Assembly: GCA_030618905.1 (NCBI GenBank)
Contig: JAUXCL010000102.1
Location: 1-8,156, forward strand
Source of the DNA: Bacteroidales bacterium
GTDB lineage: Bacteria; Bacteroidota; Bacteroidia; Bacteroidales; B18-G4
Reading direction: 5' to 3'
Length of the DNA stretch: 8,156 nt
Shown here: one piece after another, positions 5,547-8,156 of the stretch
Numbering within the stretch: the stretch's first letter is position 1
How the letters are laid out: each line of letters starts with the position of its first letter
Program-made: the position numbers and the translations under genes
The notes under the pieces: generated by a model
Seen by the model: the letters and a program-made list of their open reading frames with translations, nothing else
Told to the model about the DNA's origin: nothing
The model's database searches: none

Positions 5547-8156
5547 ATGATAAAGAATAACTTTTTCATGAGACATGTTGGGCCCAGGGCACATGAAGTG
5601 GAGCTTATGTTAAAGAAAATCGGGGTAAATTCCCTCGATGAACTCATTGACCAGACCATCCCCGAAAAGATCAGGATGGATAAAGGCCTTGACTTATCGA
5701 AAGGCATCAGTGAATATGAATATATCAATCACATTAAAGAGATTGGATCTAAAAACAAGATATACAAGTCATATATAGGTCTGGGATATTACAATGCCAT
5801 CACACCAGGCGTTATTATCAGGAATATTCTGGAAAACCCGGGCTGGTATACTTCCTATACGCCATACCAGGCTGAAATCTCACAAGGTCGTTTGGAGGCT
5901 TTGTTGAACTACCAGACCATGGTTGCCGACCTTACCGGACTGCCCATCGCCAATGCCTCACTTCTTGACGAAGGCACTGCTGCTGCCGAAGCAATGTACA
6001 TGTTTTTTAATACCCGTTCCAGGGCTGCTGTCAGGGAAGGGGTAAATAAATTCTTTATTGCTAAAGGGGTATTCCCGCAAACCATTGATATTCTCAAAAC
6101 CAGGGCCTTGCCACTGGGCATTGAATTGCATGTCGGCCGTTGTGATCAAATCTCATTTAATGGCGATTTTTTTGGTGCATTACTGCAATATCCTGATGAG
6201 AAAGGGATGATTCGCGATTATTCAGCATTCGTGAATAAGGCCCGTGAGCATGAGGTGCCATTGGCAGTGGCTGCCGATATCATGAGCCTCGCCATCCTGA
6301 GCCCCCCGGGCGAATGGGGAGCTGACGTAGTCATTGGTTCAACCCAAAGATTTGGTATCCCGATGGGATATGGCGGGCCCCATGCAGGCTATTTTGCCAC
6401 CACGGAAAAGTATAAACGCAATATCCCCGGCAGGATCATTGGCATTTCTGTGGATGCCAAAGGCAACCGGGCTTTGCGTATGGCCTTACAAACACGGGAA
6501 CAACACATTAAACGGGAACGGGCAACTTCAAACATATGTACTGCTCAGGCATTACTTGCATCAATGGCCGGCATGTATGCAGTATACCATGGACCGGAAG
6601 GTATCCGGAACATCGCCATGGATATTCATCAACTCACCATCACCCTGGCCAATGAGCTCTCTAAGATAGGCTTGAAGATTAAAAATGAGCATTTTTTTGA
6701 TACACTTGAGGTAGAAATTCCCGGCAAGGTCAGTACAACCGACATCGAAAAAGTGGCCTTGTCACGGCAATTGAATTTCCGCTATATCGACACTCAGGTG
6801 ATTGGCCTTAGCATTGATGAAACCACAAGCCTGGAAGATATTAACAGCATAGTGGGCGTGTTTTCTGAGGTACTTGGAAGCAATGGAGGAGAGCTTTTTA
6901 TCAGCGGCATTGAGCAGGATAAACCACTAAGGGTTCCGGATCGCCTGCGCAGAAAAAGCGAAATTCTCCAGCATCCCGTTTTCAATTCCTGCCATTCCGA
7001 AACCGAAATGATGCGTTACATAAAGTTGCTGGAGAACAAAGACCTTGCATTAAACAGAACGATGATCCCATTAGGCTCCTGCACAATGAAACTTAACGCC
7101 GCATCGGAAATGTTCGCCATTACCTGGCCTGAATTTGCCAATGTGCACCCCTTCGTTCCTGCCAACCAGGCCTTGGGGTACAGGGAGTTGATCGATAACC
7201 TGGAAAGAGATTTTTGTGAAATCACCGGCTTTTCAGCCGTATCCTTCCAGCCTAATTCCGGAGCTTCCGGGGAGTATGCCGGACTGATGGTTATCCGTGC
7301 ATACCATGAAAGCAAGAATGAAGGGCACCGGAATATTTGCCTGATCCCATCTTCCGCTCATGGCACCAACCCGGCCAGTTCTGTTATGGCTGGCATGAAA
7401 GTGCTTATTGTGAACTGTGATGAGAATGGAAATATCGACATCAATGACCTTCGCCAGAAAGCAGAAGAAAATAAAGATAATCTATCAGCTTTGATGGTGA
7501 CCTATCCTTCCACCCACGGGGTATTTGAAGAGGATATACTTGATATCATCGATATCGTCCATCAGAATGGCGGGCAGGTTTATATGGACGGAGCCAATAT
7601 GAATGCCCAGGTAGGCCTTACCAACCCGGGCCTGATCGGTGCCGATGTCTGCCACCTGAACCTGCACAAGACCTTCGCCATCCCTCACGGTGGAGGTGGA
7701 CCTGGTGTTGGCCCTATTGGTGTGGCCGAACACCTGGTTAAATTCCTGCCGGGTCATATATTCTGCAAGACGTCAGAGGCACCCAATATATCTGCTGTAT
7801 CCTCAGCACCTTTCGGTAGTGCCTCAATTTTGCCAATTTCCTATGGATATATAAAAATGCTTGGCGCAGAAGGACTGACCGAAAGTACACGTTTTGCCAT
7901 CCTCAATGCCAATTACCTGAAATCCTGCCTGGAGAAGGATTATAAAATCCTGTATACGGGCAGCAAAGACAGGGTGGCCCATGAAATGATACTGGATTGC
8001 AATGTCTATCTTAAAACTGCGGATATCACCGTTGTGCACATTGCGAAAAGACTGATGGATTACGGATTTCATGCCCCAACCGTAGCCTTCCCGGTACATG
8101 GCACATTGATGGTTGAACCCACAGAGAGTGAACCATTATCTGAGCTCGATCGCTTC
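5547..8156 (+). CDS. gcvP: Glycine dehydrogenase (decarboxylating), P-protein, 3' end outside window
   Basis: PLP enzyme of the glycine cleavage system. It decarboxylates glycine and passes the aminomethyl group to lipoylated GcvH, from which GcvT makes 5,10-methylene-tetrahydrofolate. There are 870 codons with no stop before the window end; single-chain P-proteins are about 950-960 residues, so roughly 90 are missing. It is the fused form. The N-terminal half (about 1-440) has RHVGPR (9-14) and YTPYQAEISQGRLEAL (104-119). The C-terminal catalytic half has PLGSCTMKLN (508-517), SSAHGTNPAS (602-611), DGANMNAQVG (681-690) and the PLP lysine Lys708 in NLHKTFAIPHGGGGPG, close to Lys706 in E. coli. 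ATG 5547 is the earliest possible start because an in-frame TAA lies at 5541; ATG 5568 is an alternative but would leave only MRHVGP at the N-terminus. A weak TAAGG sits just upstream. The frame is intact throughout. The gene starts 26 bases after hppA, suggesting cotranscription. Confidence 0.97.
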   Translation, partial: MIKNNFFMRHVGPRAHEVELMLKKIGVNSLDELIDQTIPEKIRMDKGLDLSKGISEYEYINHIKEIGSKNKIYKSYIGLGYYNAITPGVIIRNILENPGWYTSYTPYQAEISQGRLEALLNYQTMVADLTGLPIANASLLDEGTAAAEAMYMFFNTRSRAAVREGVNKFFIAKGVFPQTIDILKTRALPLGIELHVGRCDQISFNGDFFGALLQYPDEKGMIRDYSAFVNKAREHEVPLAVAADIMSLAILSPPGEWGADVVIGSTQRFGIPMGYGGPHAGYFATTEKYKRNIPGRIIGISVDAKGNRALRMALQTREQHIKRERATSNICTAQALLASMAGMYAVYHGPEGIRNIAMDIHQLTITLANELSKIGLKIKNEHFFDTLEVEIPGKVSTTDIEKVALSRQLNFRYIDTQVIGLSIDETTSLEDINSIVGVFSEVLGSNGGELFISGIEQDKPLRVPDRLRRKSEILQHPVFNSCHSETEMMRYIKLLENKDLALNRTMIPLGSCTMKLNAASEMFAITWPEFANVHPFVPANQALGYRELIDNLERDFCEITGFSAVSFQPNSGASGEYAGLMVIRAYHESKNEGHRNICLIPSSAHGTNPASSVMAGMKVLIVNCDENGNIDINDLRQKAEENKDNLSALMVTYPSTHGVFEEDILDIIDIVHQNGGQVYMDGANMNAQVGLTNPGLIGADVCHLNLHKTFAIPHGGGGPGVGPIGVAEHLVKFLPGHIFCKTSEAPNISAVSSAPFGSASILPISYGYIKMLGAEGLTESTRFAILNANYLKSCLEKDYKILYTGSKDRVAHEMILDCNVYLKTADITVVHIAKRLMDYGFHAPTVAFPVHGTLMVEPTESEPLSELDRF

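Noticed and set aside
6334..6669. 111-residue + strand open frame inside gcvP
   Set aside because: It is in a different frame within an uninterrupted gcvP reading frame, and its low-complexity translation resembles no known protein.
5547..8156. Possible frameshift or broken gcvP, since no stop codon is seen
   Set aside because: The frame is open from start to window end with all family motifs in one frame; the missing stop is due to the window boundary.

Overview
The window looks like a chromosomal housekeeping region of a member of the Bacteroidota. The evidence is indirect. Both predicted promoters fit the Bacteroidota form (TTTG, 19 bases, TAnnTTTG), most start codons lack a clear Shine-Dalgarno sequence, and the clustering of a BFN/UVR protein, a CNT nucleoside transporter and ThyA is, from memory, typical of that phylum. 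The genus cannot be named from the sequence. No prophage, insertion sequence, CRISPR array, tRNA or rRNA was seen.

Layout: two divergent transcription units are separated by a 262-base intergenic region (2829-3090). The leftward unit runs bifunctional-nuclease/UVR protein (2238-2828), NupC-type nucleoside transporter (840-2228), thymidylate synthase thyA (20-814). The gaps are 9 and 25 bases, so it is probably one operon for nucleoside salvage and dTMP synthesis. The rightward unit holds a membrane-bound ion-pumping pyrophosphatase (3091-5520) and, 26 bases later, the glycine decarboxylase gcvP (5547 to beyond the window end; 870 codons present). gcvP has no stop codon inside the window. The intergenic region holds one predicted promoter facing each way and, between them, a 72-base nested palindrome (2911-2982) that looks like a dispersed REP/MITE-type repeat.

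How the genes may work together: the leftward operon takes up nucleosides and makes dTMP, using methylene-tetrahydrofolate. GcvP starts the glycine cleavage reaction that regenerates methylene-tetrahydrofolate. The pyrophosphatase removes PPi released by biosynthesis and stores its energy as an ion gradient, and the CNT transporter itself is probably driven by such a gradient. This link is inference from gene neighbourhood only.

The most interesting item is the pyrophosphatase. It keeps nearly all catalytic acidic and lysine residues of the family but differs at several signature positions. It combines a lysine at the K+-independence position with a glutamate at the position typical of Na+ pumps. 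This matches the published divergent, Na+-regulated H+-pumping subfamily (Chlorobium limicola/Cellulomonas fimi type) better than canonical enzymes. Nothing in the window is clearly a wholly undescribed system.
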